Assembly (NCBI GenBank): GCA_013042995.1 | Contig: JABDPB010000120.1 | Location: 1-50,521 of the forward strand | Direction: 5' to 3' | Length of the DNA stretch: 50,521 nucleotides | DNA from: Ignavibacteriaceae bacterium | GTDB lineage: Bacteria; Bacteroidota; Ignavibacteria; Ignavibacteriales; Ignavibacteriaceae | Shown: positions 7,854 through 16,713 of the stretch, piece by piece | How the letters are laid out: every line of letters starts with the position of its first letter | Position numbering within the stretch: position 1 is the first letter of the stretch | The notes under the pieces: model-generated | What the model was told of the DNA's origin: nothing | Databases searched by the model: none | Seen by the model: only the letters and a program-made list of their open reading frames with translations | Position numbers and translations under genes: made by a program

Positions 7854-10703
7854 GTGAAAATTAAAAACTTAATTTGGCAAATATTTATTTTGCCGTTTGC
7901 GATTGGTGTGGTCGGATTAACTCCCACGCAAATTGATTCGATTGAGAATATTTATTCGTTGCAGTTAAAGTACCCTTCCGTTTTTCCACTTACCGAGAAT
8001 GATAAAACCTGGATTGAAAATAAAATCAATGAGCTTAGCATTCGTGAAAAGTGTGCTCAATTAATTATGCCTGCAGTCTATAGAGATGATCTTAATCCAT
8101 ATTCAAATGGCTTTGATGATATTATTTCCTTAGTACGAGATGAAAAAATCGGGGGACTGATTTTGTTTCAAGGTGGAATGGAAGAGCAGATTAATTTCAC
8201 TGCGCAAATGCAACAGTTTTCAGATATTCCATTGCTAATTTCATCAGATTTTGAGAGAGGATTAGGAACACGGATTGATGAGGCGTTGGAATTTCCTCAT
8301 GCAATGGCCCTTGGCTCCACACACAATCCAAATTTTGCTTATGAAGTTGGAAGAATAACTGCTTTTGAAAGCAGGCAGATAGGTGTTCATCAAATTTTTG
8401 CACCAGTTGCTGATATAAATTACAACCCAATGAATCCAATAATTAATCTCCGGTCGTTTTCTGAAGATAAAATTGAGGTGACTAACTTTGTAAAAGCATT
8501 TATTAAAGGAGCGCAAGAGACAAGATCCATCACAACTGTAAAACATTTTCCCGGGCACGGCAACACAACAATTGATTCACATTACGATTTGCCCAGAATA
8601 GAGGGATCAAAAGATTATCTGTTAAACAATGAACTATATCCTTTTATTGAATCCATAAAACACGGCATTCAATCAATTATGACAGGACATTTGGAAGTTC
8701 CTTCGCTCGAGCCTGTAAAAGGTATTCCCTCCTCACTTTCTAAATCCATTATTACTCATCTATTAAAAAATGAATTAAAATTCGACGGATTAATAATAAC
8801 TGATGCATTGATTATGGATGCAATAACAAAATTTTATTCAACTGGAGATGCGGTAGTTGCTGCTATTGAAGCGGGCAACGACATTATTCTAATGCCGAAA
8901 GATGCATTAGAAGCGATTGATGCTTTGAAAAAGGCTGTGAATTCAGGAAGAATAACTTTGGAAAGACTCGATGAAAGCGTTAGAAAAATTCTTGCTGCAA
9001 AACGCTGGCTGAAAATTGAAAACGAAAATATTGTTGATCCTCAATCAACAAAATATTTAACAAGTGATAATCCAAATGTAACAATTGCTAAAAAAATTGC
9101 TGAAGAATCAATTACACTTTTAAAAAATGATGATGGATTGATTCCAGTAAAGCCAAATGAGTATAAAAATATTTTCTGCATTACTATTACCGATAAAAAT
9201 GGAGGTTATCGAACAGAATATTTTAATAGCAAGCTTGAAAAGAGAATCGGTAGAATGAGTTCGTTTCTGTTTACCGGGAAAACTAAACGAACTGAATACA
9301 CCAAAGTACTTGCAGAAGTTGACAGTGCAGATTTAATTATTATTCCCTCCTTCATTGATGTGAAAACTTACAAAGGTCCTGTAAACCTTTCTGCAGAGCA
9401 GATTGATTTTATTGCAGGGGTTTTGAAGAAAGAAACTCCAACTGTGCTCATTAGTCTTAGGAATCCATATTTGATCTATCTGTTCCCGGAAGCAAAAACA
9501 TATTTGAATTCTTTCAGCAGTTCATATTTTTCTCAGGATGAAATGATTCGGGCTTTGTTAGGCGAAATTGATATAAAAGGTAAAATGCCAATTACAATTC
9601 CTGAATCAGAATTGGTTTATGGCAGTGGAATAGAACTGTTGAAAGTGAATACAACCAAAATTAGCTATTCTTTAAATGATAATTTTCGGTCAGAAAAAAT
9701 TTATGAACAAGTTGAGAATGCAATAAACGAGAGGCTTTTCCCCGGGGCGGTTGTTCTTGCCATGAAAGACGGAAAAATATTTTATCACGAAGTTTTTGGC
9801 AAAAACGGATTCGGAAAAAATAACAATTCTATTCAGAAAGATGATGTTTTTAGCATTGGAAAACTTACAAGCCTTTATACAACGGTTTGTGCTTTAAAAT
9901 TAATGGATGGTAGAAAATTTTCAGCCGATGATAAACTCAGTTATTATTTTGATAGCATTACTGATTCGAAAAAGAAGAACATTTTAATAAAAAATCTGGT
10001 TCTACATAACTCCGGTTTTAGTCCTAAGCTTTCACATTTTAAACCTTACTGGAAGAAAGACAATCTGATTTTTAATATTCTGCAAGAAGATTTAGAATAC
10101 AAAACCGGTTATCAAAATATTTACAGCTCATTAAATTTAGTTTTACTGCAGGAAATAATAGAAAAAGTCTCCAATGAAAAGCTCGGAAGATATTTTGAAA
10201 TCAATTTTCGAAAACCACTGAGTATCTTTAAATCAGGTTATTCATATGTAAGGCAAGATAGTGCAGAGATCTATTATAATCCTTCGCCACATGTTTTGAT
10301 TTCGGCAAAACCACAAGATGATATAATAAAAAATATTCTTAATAGTGATATTGAAGGTACATCCGGTTTCGATGGCTTTTACACAAACGCATTTGAGCTT
10401 GCGGTTTTTGTGCAAATGCTTCTTCAACGAGGTTATTATGACGAGAATCAAATACTAAATGCTTCAACAATTGAAAATTGGATTGAAGATTTTCATAAAA
10501 CTGAAATTTTAAATTCAACGAAAAGAAAATTTGAACTGATTGATCTCGGCGGTTGTTTTCTTAATATTAATTTTGATAAAAATTATTCAATTATAGTTCT
10601 CACAAACGCAGAGATTAAAAATCCATCCAATAAAAGTTTTGTTGATTTTTCGAAAAAGTTATTACAAGTCTTTAATGAGGAATTATCACAGGAAATTTTA
10701 TGA
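7854..10703 (+). CDS. NagZ-like GH3 beta-N-acetylhexosaminidase fused to a C-terminal serine-hydrolase-like domain
   Basis: 949 residues beginning with GTG and a signal-like hydrophobic segment. Residues about 50-390 are a glycoside hydrolase family 3 domain of the NagZ type: the loop KHFPGHGNTTIDSH (230-243) carries the Asp-His pair that distinguishes N-acetylglucosaminidases, and IITDALIMDAI carries the nucleophile Asp317. Residues about 410-600 resemble the GH3 C-terminal domain. From about 630 to the end is a second beta-lactamase-fold domain with SIGK (Ser667-Lys670) and YSSLN, but the HTG motif is replaced by LGG, so its catalysis is doubtful. NagZ releases GlcNAc from muropeptides. The signal peptide implies a periplasmic enzyme, unlike cytosolic E. 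coli NagZ. GH3-serine hydrolase fusions are known in Bacteroidota. The gene overlaps the next by four bases. Confidence 0.87.
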   Translation: MKIKNLIWQIFILPFAIGVVGLTPTQIDSIENIYSLQLKYPSVFPLTENDKTWIENKINELSIREKCAQLIMPAVYRDDLNPYSNGFDDIISLVRDEKIGGLILFQGGMEEQINFTAQMQQFSDIPLLISSDFERGLGTRIDEALEFPHAMALGSTHNPNFAYEVGRITAFESRQIGVHQIFAPVADINYNPMNPIINLRSFSEDKIEVTNFVKAFIKGAQETRSITTVKHFPGHGNTTIDSHYDLPRIEGSKDYLLNNELYPFIESIKHGIQSIMTGHLEVPSLEPVKGIPSSLSKSIITHLLKNELKFDGLIITDALIMDAITKFYSTGDAVVAAIEAGNDIILMPKDALEAIDALKKAVNSGRITLERLDESVRKILAAKRWLKIENENIVDPQSTKYLTSDNPNVTIAKKIAEESITLLKNDDGLIPVKPNEYKNIFCITITDKNGGYRTEYFNSKLEKRIGRMSSFLFTGKTKRTEYTKVLAEVDSADLIIIPSFIDVKTYKGPVNLSAEQIDFIAGVLKKETPTVLISLRNPYLIYLFPEAKTYLNSFSSSYFSQDEMIRALLGEIDIKGKMPITIPESELVYGSGIELLKVNTTKISYSLNDNFRSEKIYEQVENAINERLFPGAVVLAMKDGKIFYHEVFGKNGFGKNNNSIQKDDVFSIGKLTSLYTTVCALKLMDGRKFSADDKLSYYFDSITDSKKKNILIKNLVLHNSGFSPKLSHFKPYWKKDNLIFNILQEDLEYKTGYQNIYSSLNLVLLQEIIEKVSNEKLGRYFEINFRKPLSIFKSGYSYVRQDSAEIYYNPSPHVLISAKPQDDIIKNILNSDIEGTSGFDGFYTNAFELAVFVQMLLQRGYYDENQILNASTIENWIEDFHKTEILNSTKRKFELIDLGGCFLNINFDKNYSIIVLTNAEIKNPSNKSFVDFSKKLLQVFNEELSQEIL

Positions 10704-11824
10704 ACTATGTCTTAATTTTTGGACAATTATTTTTAATCATACTTATTTCTATTGTAAGCGTATCTTGTAATCCAAACGATATTCATTCAAACGGTTCTGG
10801 TATTACTTTACCTCCCGGCTTTAAAATTGAAGTTTACGCATCAAATGTCGACGGTGCACGTTCAATGGCATTGAGTAAAAATGGAATTCTATTTGTTGGT
10901 ACAAGAGAGGTTGGCGGAGACATATACGCATTAATAGATAAAGATAATGATTACAAAGCAGATGAAGTTGTAATTGTTGCATCAGGATTAAATATGCCAA
11001 ATGGAGTGGCGATAAAAGACGGCCATCTCTACGTATCGGAAGTAAACAGAATTCTAAAATTTGAAAACATAGAAAAAAATTTCCGCTACCGACCTGTACC
11101 AGAGATTATCCGAGATGATTTTCCCACAGAAAGACATCATGGCTGGAAATTTATTCGCTTTGGTCCTGATGGGAAATTATATGTCCCAGTAGGTGCACCC
11201 TGCAATATATGCGATGAAGAGGATGAAAGATTTGCTTCAATTACAAGGATGAATCCTGATGGAAGTGAATTTGAAATCTTTGCACACGGAGTTCGTAACT
11301 CGGTTGGATTCGATTTTCATCCATCAACAAGAGAATTATGGTTAACCGATAACGGAAGAGACTGGCTTGGTGATAACCTGCCGCCAGATGAACTAAATCA
11401 TGCACCCCAGATAGGGTTACATTTTGGTTTCCCGTATTTACACGGAAAAAATATTTTAGATTCAGATTTTGGAGAGGGAGTAGATACATCTCAATTCACA
11501 AAACCAGTGCAGGAACTGAGCCCCCATGTTGCAGCTTTGGGAATGAGATTTTATTCAGGTAACATGTTTCCAGAAGAATATCAAAATCAGATTTTTATTG
11601 CTGAACATGGATCCTGGAATAGAACGGAAAAAATCGGTTATAGGGTTATGCTGGTTCGATTGAATGGAAATACAGCTACAAGTTACGAGCCTTTTGCAGA
11701 AGGCTGGCTAAAGGGCGAATCAGTTTCCGGCAGACCAGTTGATGTTCAGCAAATGCCTGATGGTTCTTTACTTGTCTCGGATGACTATGCAGGAGTTATT
11801 TACAGGATTACATACGAAAAATGA
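10700..11824 (+). CDS. Sorbosone-dehydrogenase-like (PQQ sugar dehydrogenase fold) lipoprotein
   Basis: 374 residues with a lipoprotein signal peptide; the lipobox ends SVSC with Cys23. The mature part begins with LPPGFKIEVYASNVDGARSMAL and continues with propeller signatures such as GTREVGGDIYAL, FGPDGKLYVPVGAPCNICDE, GVRNSVGFDFHP, ELWLTDNGRDWLGDNLPPDELN and FIAEHGSWNR. These match the L-sorbosone dehydrogenase/PQQ-dependent soluble glucose dehydrogenase family, which oxidises sugars at a calcium- and often PQQ-containing centre. Whether this protein binds PQQ cannot be told; no PQQ synthesis genes are visible. Overlaps of four bases (ATGA) with both neighbours indicate translational coupling within the cell-wall-fragment cluster. 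A role in sugar oxidation within that pathway is a guess. Confidence 0.82.
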   Translation: MNYVLIFGQLFLIILISIVSVSCNPNDIHSNGSGITLPPGFKIEVYASNVDGARSMALSKNGILFVGTREVGGDIYALIDKDNDYKADEVVIVASGLNMPNGVAIKDGHLYVSEVNRILKFENIEKNFRYRPVPEIIRDDFPTERHHGWKFIRFGPDGKLYVPVGAPCNICDEEDERFASITRMNPDGSEFEIFAHGVRNSVGFDFHPSTRELWLTDNGRDWLGDNLPPDELNHAPQIGLHFGFPYLHGKNILDSDFGEGVDTSQFTKPVQELSPHVAALGMRFYSGNMFPEEYQNQIFIAEHGSWNRTEKIGYRVMLVRLNGNTATSYEPFAEGWLKGESVSGRPVDVQQMPDGSLLVSDDYAGVIYRITYEK

Positions 11825-12645
11825 AAATTGCCTTGGTGCAGCAATCAGCTGAAGCAGATAAAAAGAAAAATATTTCAATGGCAGTTGATGCTGTAAAAGA
11901 GGCTGCTAACAACGGAGCGATGATTATTTGTTTTGCTGAGCTGGCTTTTACAAAATTTTTTCCTCAAAAACCTTCCACCGGAAATAATTTAGAACTTGCA
12001 GAAAGAATTCCCGGACCAACTACAGAAATTTTCTGCAAACTTGCAAAGGATTTAAATGTTGTTATCATCCTTAATCTTTATGAAAAAGATAACAATAAAA
12101 CTTATGATTCATCACCCGTAATAAACTCAGATGGAAAAATTTTAGGTGTAACACGAATGGCGCATATAACAGATTATTCCTGTTTCCATGAAAAAAGTTA
12201 CTACACACCTGGTAATAATGGTGCACCGGTTTATCAAACAAAATTAGGAAAGATAGGTGTTGCAATTTGCTATGACAGGCACTATCCTGAATATATGCGT
12301 GCACTTGCAATACGCGGAGCTGAAATCGTATTTGTTCCACAAGCAGGAGCAGCTGGTGAATGGCCCGAAGGTTTATACGAGGCTGAACTGCGTGTTTCAG
12401 CTTTTCAGAATGGGTACTTCACTGCACTGTGCAATCGTGTGGGGAAAGAAGAGTGTTTAACTTTTGCGGGAGAATCTTTCGTTTGTAATCCTGCAGGAAG
12501 TGTAATTGCTAAAGCAAAAACAGACGTTGAAGAAATTCTGTACTGTGAAGTTAATCTTCAAGAGGTAAAATCATCGCACGCTAAAAAACTATTTTTGAAG
12601 GATAGAAGACCTGAGCTTTATAAAGAGTGGTTAAAAGAAGAATAG
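11821..12645 (+). CDS. Nitrilase-superfamily carbon-nitrogen hydrolase
   Basis: 274 residues of the nitrilase fold, closest by eye to N-carbamoylputrescine amidase and related amidases. The catalytic Glu is in CFAELAF (Glu40) and the nucleophile is Cys150 in GVAICYDRHYPEY. The usual catalytic Lys motif (RKxHI) reads TRMAHIT here, so Met113 appears to occupy the Lys position; Glu124 in FHEKSYYTPG matches the accessory Glu. No signal peptide, so it is cytosolic. The start ATG overlaps the stop of the sorbosone-dehydrogenase-like gene (ATGA). Its 3' end stops one base before the convergent cydB. The substrate is unknown. The position at the end of the recycling cluster could suggest amide hydrolysis of an amino-sugar or peptide product, but this is inference. 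Confidence 0.85.
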   Translation: MKIALVQQSAEADKKKNISMAVDAVKEAANNGAMIICFAELAFTKFFPQKPSTGNNLELAERIPGPTTEIFCKLAKDLNVVIILNLYEKDNNKTYDSSPVINSDGKILGVTRMAHITDYSCFHEKSYYTPGNNGAPVYQTKLGKIGVAICYDRHYPEYMRALAIRGAEIVFVPQAGAAGEWPEGLYEAELRVSAFQNGYFTALCNRVGKEECLTFAGESFVCNPAGSVIAKAKTDVEEILYCEVNLQEVKSSHAKKLFLKDRRPELYKEWLKEE

Positions 12646-12646
12646 T

Positions 12647-13675
12647 CTAATAGCTCATCTCATCAAGCTTAACCTTTCCACGAAAAATCCAGTAAATGCT
12701 TATTGTATAAACAAGCACAAAAGGAATTCCAATTAATGCTATTATAAGCATAATAGTTAAAGTCTTATCTGAACTGGCAGCATTGTAAATTGTTAAACTG
12801 TATTTGGGATTTGGATTTGAATAAACGATATTTGGGAAAATTCCAACAGCGAAAATCAAAAGCAAGGCAGCTATTGACGCGGCGGAAGAGAGAAAAGCAC
12901 GAAATTCTCTACCCTTGGATATTTCTCTTGGAATGTTTGCAATTGCCAACATATTAAGAAGGGCTATAATAAAAATTATTGGTGCAGCTCTAAAATTTTC
13001 TACCATATGCGGATAGTAAATAAGCGTAGCCATTGTTGATGTTATGTAACAGATTACAAAAAAGATAATAGTATTGTTGACCCAGCCACTTAATTTTTTT
13101 TGAAGGTCATTTTCTGTTTTCATTACAGCATAAATTGAACCGTGCATCATAAACAAAGCAATGGTTGTAATACCTACTAAAACAGTATAAGGATTTATAA
13201 GTCCCAAAAATGTACCTGCAAATTCCTTATCAGGTCCAATTGGTATTCCTGCGATAATATTTCCTAATGCCACACCCATAAGAAAAGCGATAAGAAAACT
13301 TGCTATGCTGAATGCGGTATCCCACATTTTTTTCCACCAGAGCATTGGTCTTTTACTTCTAAACTCAATAGCAATTGCACGGAAAATTAGGGTAAATAAA
13401 AGCAGAATAAATGCGTTATAGAATCCTGAGAAAACAGTAGCATAAACGTGAGGGAAAGCTGCAAATAATGCACCTCCTCCTGTAACAAGCCAGACTTCAT
13501 TTCCATCCCAAACTGGTCCTATTGAATTAATCATTATTCTCCGTTCTTTATCACCCTTTACAAATAGATGTAACATTCCAACTCCAAGATCAAACCCATC
13601 GAGTATAGCATAGCCAGAAAGTAATGCGCCTATCAGTAAAAACCAGATTGTATTTAAGTCTAAAGTAACTTCCAT
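12647..13675 (-). CDS. cydB: Cytochrome bd quinol oxidase subunit II
   Basis: 342 residues, eight or nine hydrophobic spans. The N terminus TIWFLLIGALLSGYAILDGFDLGVGML is the hallmark of CydB, followed by GPVWDGNEVWLVTGGGALFAAFP. With CydA it forms the inner-membrane bd oxidase, which oxidises quinol and reduces oxygen to water with high affinity and without pumping. It lies 14 bases after cydA and is surely in the same transcript. No CydX-like small gene or cydCD is adjacent. Confidence 0.97.
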   Translation of the reverse strand: MEVTLDLNTIWFLLIGALLSGYAILDGFDLGVGMLHLFVKGDKERRIMINSIGPVWDGNEVWLVTGGGALFAAFPHVYATVFSGFYNAFILLLFTLIFRAIAIEFRSKRPMLWWKKMWDTAFSIASFLIAFLMGVALGNIIAGIPIGPDKEFAGTFLGLINPYTVLVGITTIALFMMHGSIYAVMKTENDLQKKLSGWVNNTIIFFVICYITSTMATLIYYPHMVENFRAAPIIFIIALLNMLAIANIPREISKGREFRAFLSSAASIAALLLIFAVGIFPNIVYSNPNPKYSLTIYNAASSDKTLTIMLIIALIGIPFVLVYTISIYWIFRGKVKLDEMSY

Positions 13676-13689
13676 ATTTTATTTAAGAA

Positions 13690-15063
13690 TCATGCTTTCT
13701 TTAATAGTGATTTTTGATTTTCATACGGAGTAGATAACTTATCAACATCTTCAGGTCCGTGCTTGATTTTTTCATTTAACAAATAAATGAATAGAATAAA
13801 AAGAAATGAATAAATTATCGTAAAAAGAATTAGTGAAAATAAAACCTGTCCACTCTCAACAGCTTTCGAAAGACCTTCTGAAGTTCTGAGAATACCGTAA
13901 ACAATCCAAGGTTGTCTGCCAACTTCAGCAGTAATCCAACCCAACTGATTAGCTATTTGTGGTCCTAAAACTGAGAAAACAAAAATCCATAAAATCCATT
14001 TTTTCTCAAACAATGTGCCTCTCCACCAGAAAAAGATACCAAGTAATGTTATTCCGATTAAGGCAAAGCCTATCGAAACCATTAAATGATAAGATTGAAA
14101 TACAATATTTACAGGAGGTCTCTCATCCTCCGGAATTGAATTTAATCCTGTAACTTGTTCTTCAGTAGTTCCTGCAATTAAATAACTTAGTAATCCAGGA
14201 ACAGCGATTCCAAAATTTACTTCTTGATCATCTTCGTTTACCCAGCCAAATAAGTAAAGTGGTGCATTAGTTTGGTCATCAAAAACAGCCTCCATTGCGG
14301 CCATTTTTGCAGGTTGATTTTCATTTACTCCAATAGCACTTTGATGTCCAGTGAAAAGTTGAAAAAGTGAAGCAAAGCATGCAAGCATTAAGGCTATTTT
14401 TATTGATGATTTTGAAAATTCCAAATGTCTTTTTTTAAGCAGATAAAATGCTGAAACACTAATTACAAGAAACGCACCTGCAAGCCATGCACCGGATAGT
14501 ACGTGCAATAATCTTTCAACAGAAGAGGGATTAAATACTAGTTCCCAGAAATCTGTAATTTCAGCTCGAGCATTTAATCCTTCTCCTACAATATGAAAAC
14601 CTGCTGGGGTTTGCATCCAGGAATTAGCTATAACAATCCAAACCGCGCTGAACATGGAACCAAGAGAGACCATAAGTGTAGAAAAGAAATGCATTGGGGG
14701 TTTAACCTTATCCCAGCCGAATACAAGTATTGCAAGAAAACCGGATTCCAGGAAGAATGCAAATATGCCCTCTGCAGCAAGTGCACTTCCGAAAACATCA
14801 CCAACATATCTTGAATAAGAAGCCCAGTTTGTTCCAAACTCAAATTCCATTACAATCCCTGATGCAACGCCAATTGCAAAGGTTAATGCAAAAACCTTAA
14901 CCCAAAACTTTGTCATTTTTTCGTATAGAGGATTTTTTGTTTTAAGATACATCCCCTCCATTATTACCATAATTACACCAAGACCAATGCTTAAGGGGGG
15001 ATAGATATAATGGAAAGCTATCGTAAATGCAAACTGTAAGCGAGATAGAATTTCAACATCCAT
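13690..15063 (-). CDS. cydA: Cytochrome bd quinol oxidase subunit I
   Basis: 457 residues. The N terminus [22 protein letters not shown] places the haem b595 ligand at His18. [20 protein letters not shown] and [15 protein letters not shown] match the conserved acidic proton-channel and haem regions, [20 protein letters not shown] begins the quinol-binding region and VGRQPW ends it. It is shorter than E. coli CydA (about 520) because the Q-loop is short, as in Geobacillus-type enzymes. It accepts electrons from menaquinol or ubiquinol. It precedes cydB and lies downstream of gldC by about 85 bases on the same strand. Confidence 0.97.
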   Translation of the reverse strand: MDVEILSRLQFAFTIAFHYIYPPLSIGLGVIMVIMEGMYLKTKNPLYEKMTKFWVKVFALTFAIGVASGIVMEFEFGTNWASYSRYVGDVFGSALAAEGIFAFFLESGFLAILVFGWDKVKPPMHFFSTLMVSLGSMFSAVWIVIANSWMQTPAGFHIVGEGLNARAEITDFWELVFNPSSVERLLHVLSGAWLAGAFLVISVSAFYLLKKRHLEFSKSSIKIALMLACFASLFQLFTGHQSAIGVNENQPAKMAAMEAVFDDQTNAPLYLFGWVNEDDQEVNFGIAVPGLLSYLIAGTTEEQVTGLNSIPEDERPPVNIVFQSYHLMVSIGFALIGITLLGIFFWWRGTLFEKKWILWIFVFSVLGPQIANQLGWITAEVGRQPWIVYGILRTSEGLSKAVESGQVLFSLILFTIIYSFLFILFIYLLNEKIKHGPEDVDKLSTPYENQKSLLKKA

Positions 15064-15147
15064 ACTTCTTCAAACGAAAAATTCTAAATTGATTTTTCAA
15101 TTTAAGAATAATCTGTGAATCCTTTAGTGCTGAAAGCTATGATGTAT

Positions 15148-15480
15148 TTAAGAACCAATTCCTGTTTTTTTTGCAAAACTGTCTGCGAATTCCCTGATCA
15201 AACTAGCTGTTTCAAAGTTGTTGGTTGCATTCTGAAAAGATTCTGCCATTTTTACAAATATTTGATAGAAATGAATTTGCATTTCATTTACTGTCATCTC
15301 TTTTGTCCAAAGATCAATGCTAAATGTTACATCTTCTTTTTTATCCCACAGCGAAAGTATCATTGTTTTAGACTCTTTACGACCGCTGAACTGCGCATCA
15401 TCAGCTTCCCATTCAATTTTCTCAGGCATTTTCTTTTCATCGAGTGCAATGAACAACTTTATTTGAGAGTTTTTACTCAT
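15148..15480 (-). CDS. gldC: Gliding motility protein GldC
   Basis: 110 residues, full length. The sequence follows GldC closely: a start like MSKNSQIKLFIALDEKKMPE, KIEWEADDAQ, MILSLWDKKEDVTFSIDLWTK, then EMTVNEMQIHFYQIFVKMAESF and a helical end. GldC is a small cytosolic protein that assists gliding motility in Bacteroidota, where motility is coupled to the type IX secretion system; its biochemical role is unclear. Here it is alone, next to cydA and divergent from a methyltransferase, not in a gld cluster. Its presence agrees with the T9SS-exported proteins at the right end of the window. Confidence 0.88.
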   Translation of the reverse strand: MSKNSQIKLFIALDEKKMPEKIEWEADDAQFSGRKESKTMILSLWDKKEDVTFSIDLWTKEMTVNEMQIHFYQIFVKMAESFQNATNNFETASLIREFADSFAKKTGIGS

Positions 15481-15573
15481 ATTTATTTAATCCAATATTT
15501 AATTTTTATTGATAAACATTTTTTCATTAACTACATTATTATAAAGAAAAATTAACAAAAAGTTGAGTTACTT

Positions 15574-16296
15574 GTGAATTTTAAGCTGTGGTTGCTGCGG
15601 AAAATTAAAGCCTTATTTTCTAGATTTAAGTTACACGTTTTTATAAAACCTTTTGAAGGTTTATTTCTTCAAGTTGTTTACCAATCGAAATTATCCCGTT
15701 GGATTTCTAGGAATAGAAAGATTAAGTTTAACGACTTTTATAACACGAAAGTAAAATATGATAACAGATTTAAGCTGCACGAATTTGTAATTAATGAAGA
15801 AATAAAAGATCAGGCGATTAATTATTTAGAGTTTGGCGTTGCAACTGGAATTGCAATTAAATGGTGGGTTGAAAAAAATGCAAATCCCGACAGCAAGTTT
15901 TATGGTTTCGATGTGTTTACAGGACTGCCTGAGAATTTCGGTGTTATGAGAAAACATCATTACAACACTGAAGGACAGTCTCCAAAAATTGATGATAAAA
16001 GGGTTTCATTTATAAAGGGTTTATTTCAGGATTCGCTTCCTGGTTTTCTAAAAGAATATAATTTGGATCAACGAAAAGTAATTCATATGGATGCAGATCT
16101 ATATTCTTCGACACTTTTTGTGTTAACTATGTTAGTGCCATATTTAAATAAAGACGATATTTTAATTTTTGATGAATTTGGCGTGCCTACTCATGAGTTC
16201 CGCGCTTTCACAGATATTGTTTCATCCTACGATTTAAAGTTTGATGTGCTTGGAGCTATTAATAATTTTTTACAGGTGGCAATAAAACTAAATTGA
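15574..16296 (+). CDS. TylF/MycF-like class I SAM-dependent methyltransferase
   Basis: 240 residues with a GTG start. NYLEFGVATGIAIKWW is the SAM-binding motif I, FYGFDVFTGLPENFG holds the acidic residue that binds the ribose, and VIHMDADLYSST with DDILIFDEFG are the metal/substrate loops seen in the macrocin O-methyltransferase (TylF) family. TylF enzymes methylate sugar hydroxyls of macrolides, and relatives act on glycans and polysaccharides. No biosynthetic cluster is nearby, so a glycan substrate is only a possibility. It is divergent from gldC and converges with the interrupted nuclease gene with a one-base gap. The first 40 residues are basic and hydrophobic and may associate with the membrane. 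Confidence 0.8.
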   Translation: MNFKLWLLRKIKALFSRFKLHVFIKPFEGLFLQVVYQSKLSRWISRNRKIKFNDFYNTKVKYDNRFKLHEFVINEEIKDQAINYLEFGVATGIAIKWWVEKNANPDSKFYGFDVFTGLPENFGVMRKHHYNTEGQSPKIDDKRVSFIKGLFQDSLPGFLKEYNLDQRKVIHMDADLYSSTLFVLTMLVPYLNKDDILIFDEFGVPTHEFRAFTDIVSSYDLKFDVLGAINNFLQVAIKLN

Positions 16297-16297
16297 T

Positions 16298-16654
16298 TTA
16301 GTATTCTTTGTAAACGGCAAAACCTTCATTTACAATCAAATCATTTATAATAGTGAATGTGTCGTTTTTATCTTTGAGCCATATTTCAGCCAGATACCTT
16401 CCATACTTGCCTTTTTTGTCCGTAATCGTTTCAATCACAACTTCTTTATTTTGAATTTTATTGCGCAAAAAATCGCGTGACTTCAAACCATCCGGACGCT
16501 CCGATCCTCTTAGCTCTGGTGAATTTATTCTGTACAGTCTCAGTATTTCATTTCATACCCAGGTTTGTAAACCAAGGTCAATATCTACAGTGCTTGTGTC
16601 GCCATCATAAACTGAAGTAACAACTGCTTTGTAATGATATAGTGCGTGCTCCAT
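16298..16654 (-). pseudogene. Staphylococcal-nuclease-like (thermonuclease) gene with an in-frame TGA stop
   Basis: One frame runs from an ATG at 16654 to the stop at 16298, interrupted by a single TGA at 16553-16555 (codon 34). Both sides belong to the SNase fold. Before the stop is SVYDGDTSTVDIDLGLQTWV with the calcium-binding Asp pair. After it come LRLYRINSPELRG, matching the Arg35 to Glu43 stretch of staphylococcal nuclease, then LKSRDFLR, KKGKYGRYLAEIW with the second catalytic Arg, and LIVNEGFA. About 118 codons in all. A single base change from AGA would give the stop. It is most simply a recent pseudogene; sequencing error is possible. It would encode a cytosolic nuclease since no signal peptide is seen. 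Confidence 0.78.
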
Positions 16655-16713
16655 TTTTTACCTTTATCTTTAGCTACAATAAAATAAACTTTGTATATAC
16701 AAGTAAAAGATCA

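Noticed and set aside
15115..15555. A 146-codon open frame on the plus strand
   Set aside because: It lies opposite gldC, whose sequence is clearly conserved. The plus-strand product is Phe/Cys/Ile-rich without family likeness, so it is an antisense shadow.
16553..16555. TGA as selenocysteine or a recoded sense codon in the nuclease gene
   Set aside because: Staphylococcal-nuclease active sites use no Cys or selenocysteine here, no selenocysteine insertion hairpin was seen, and other genes in the window end with TGA.
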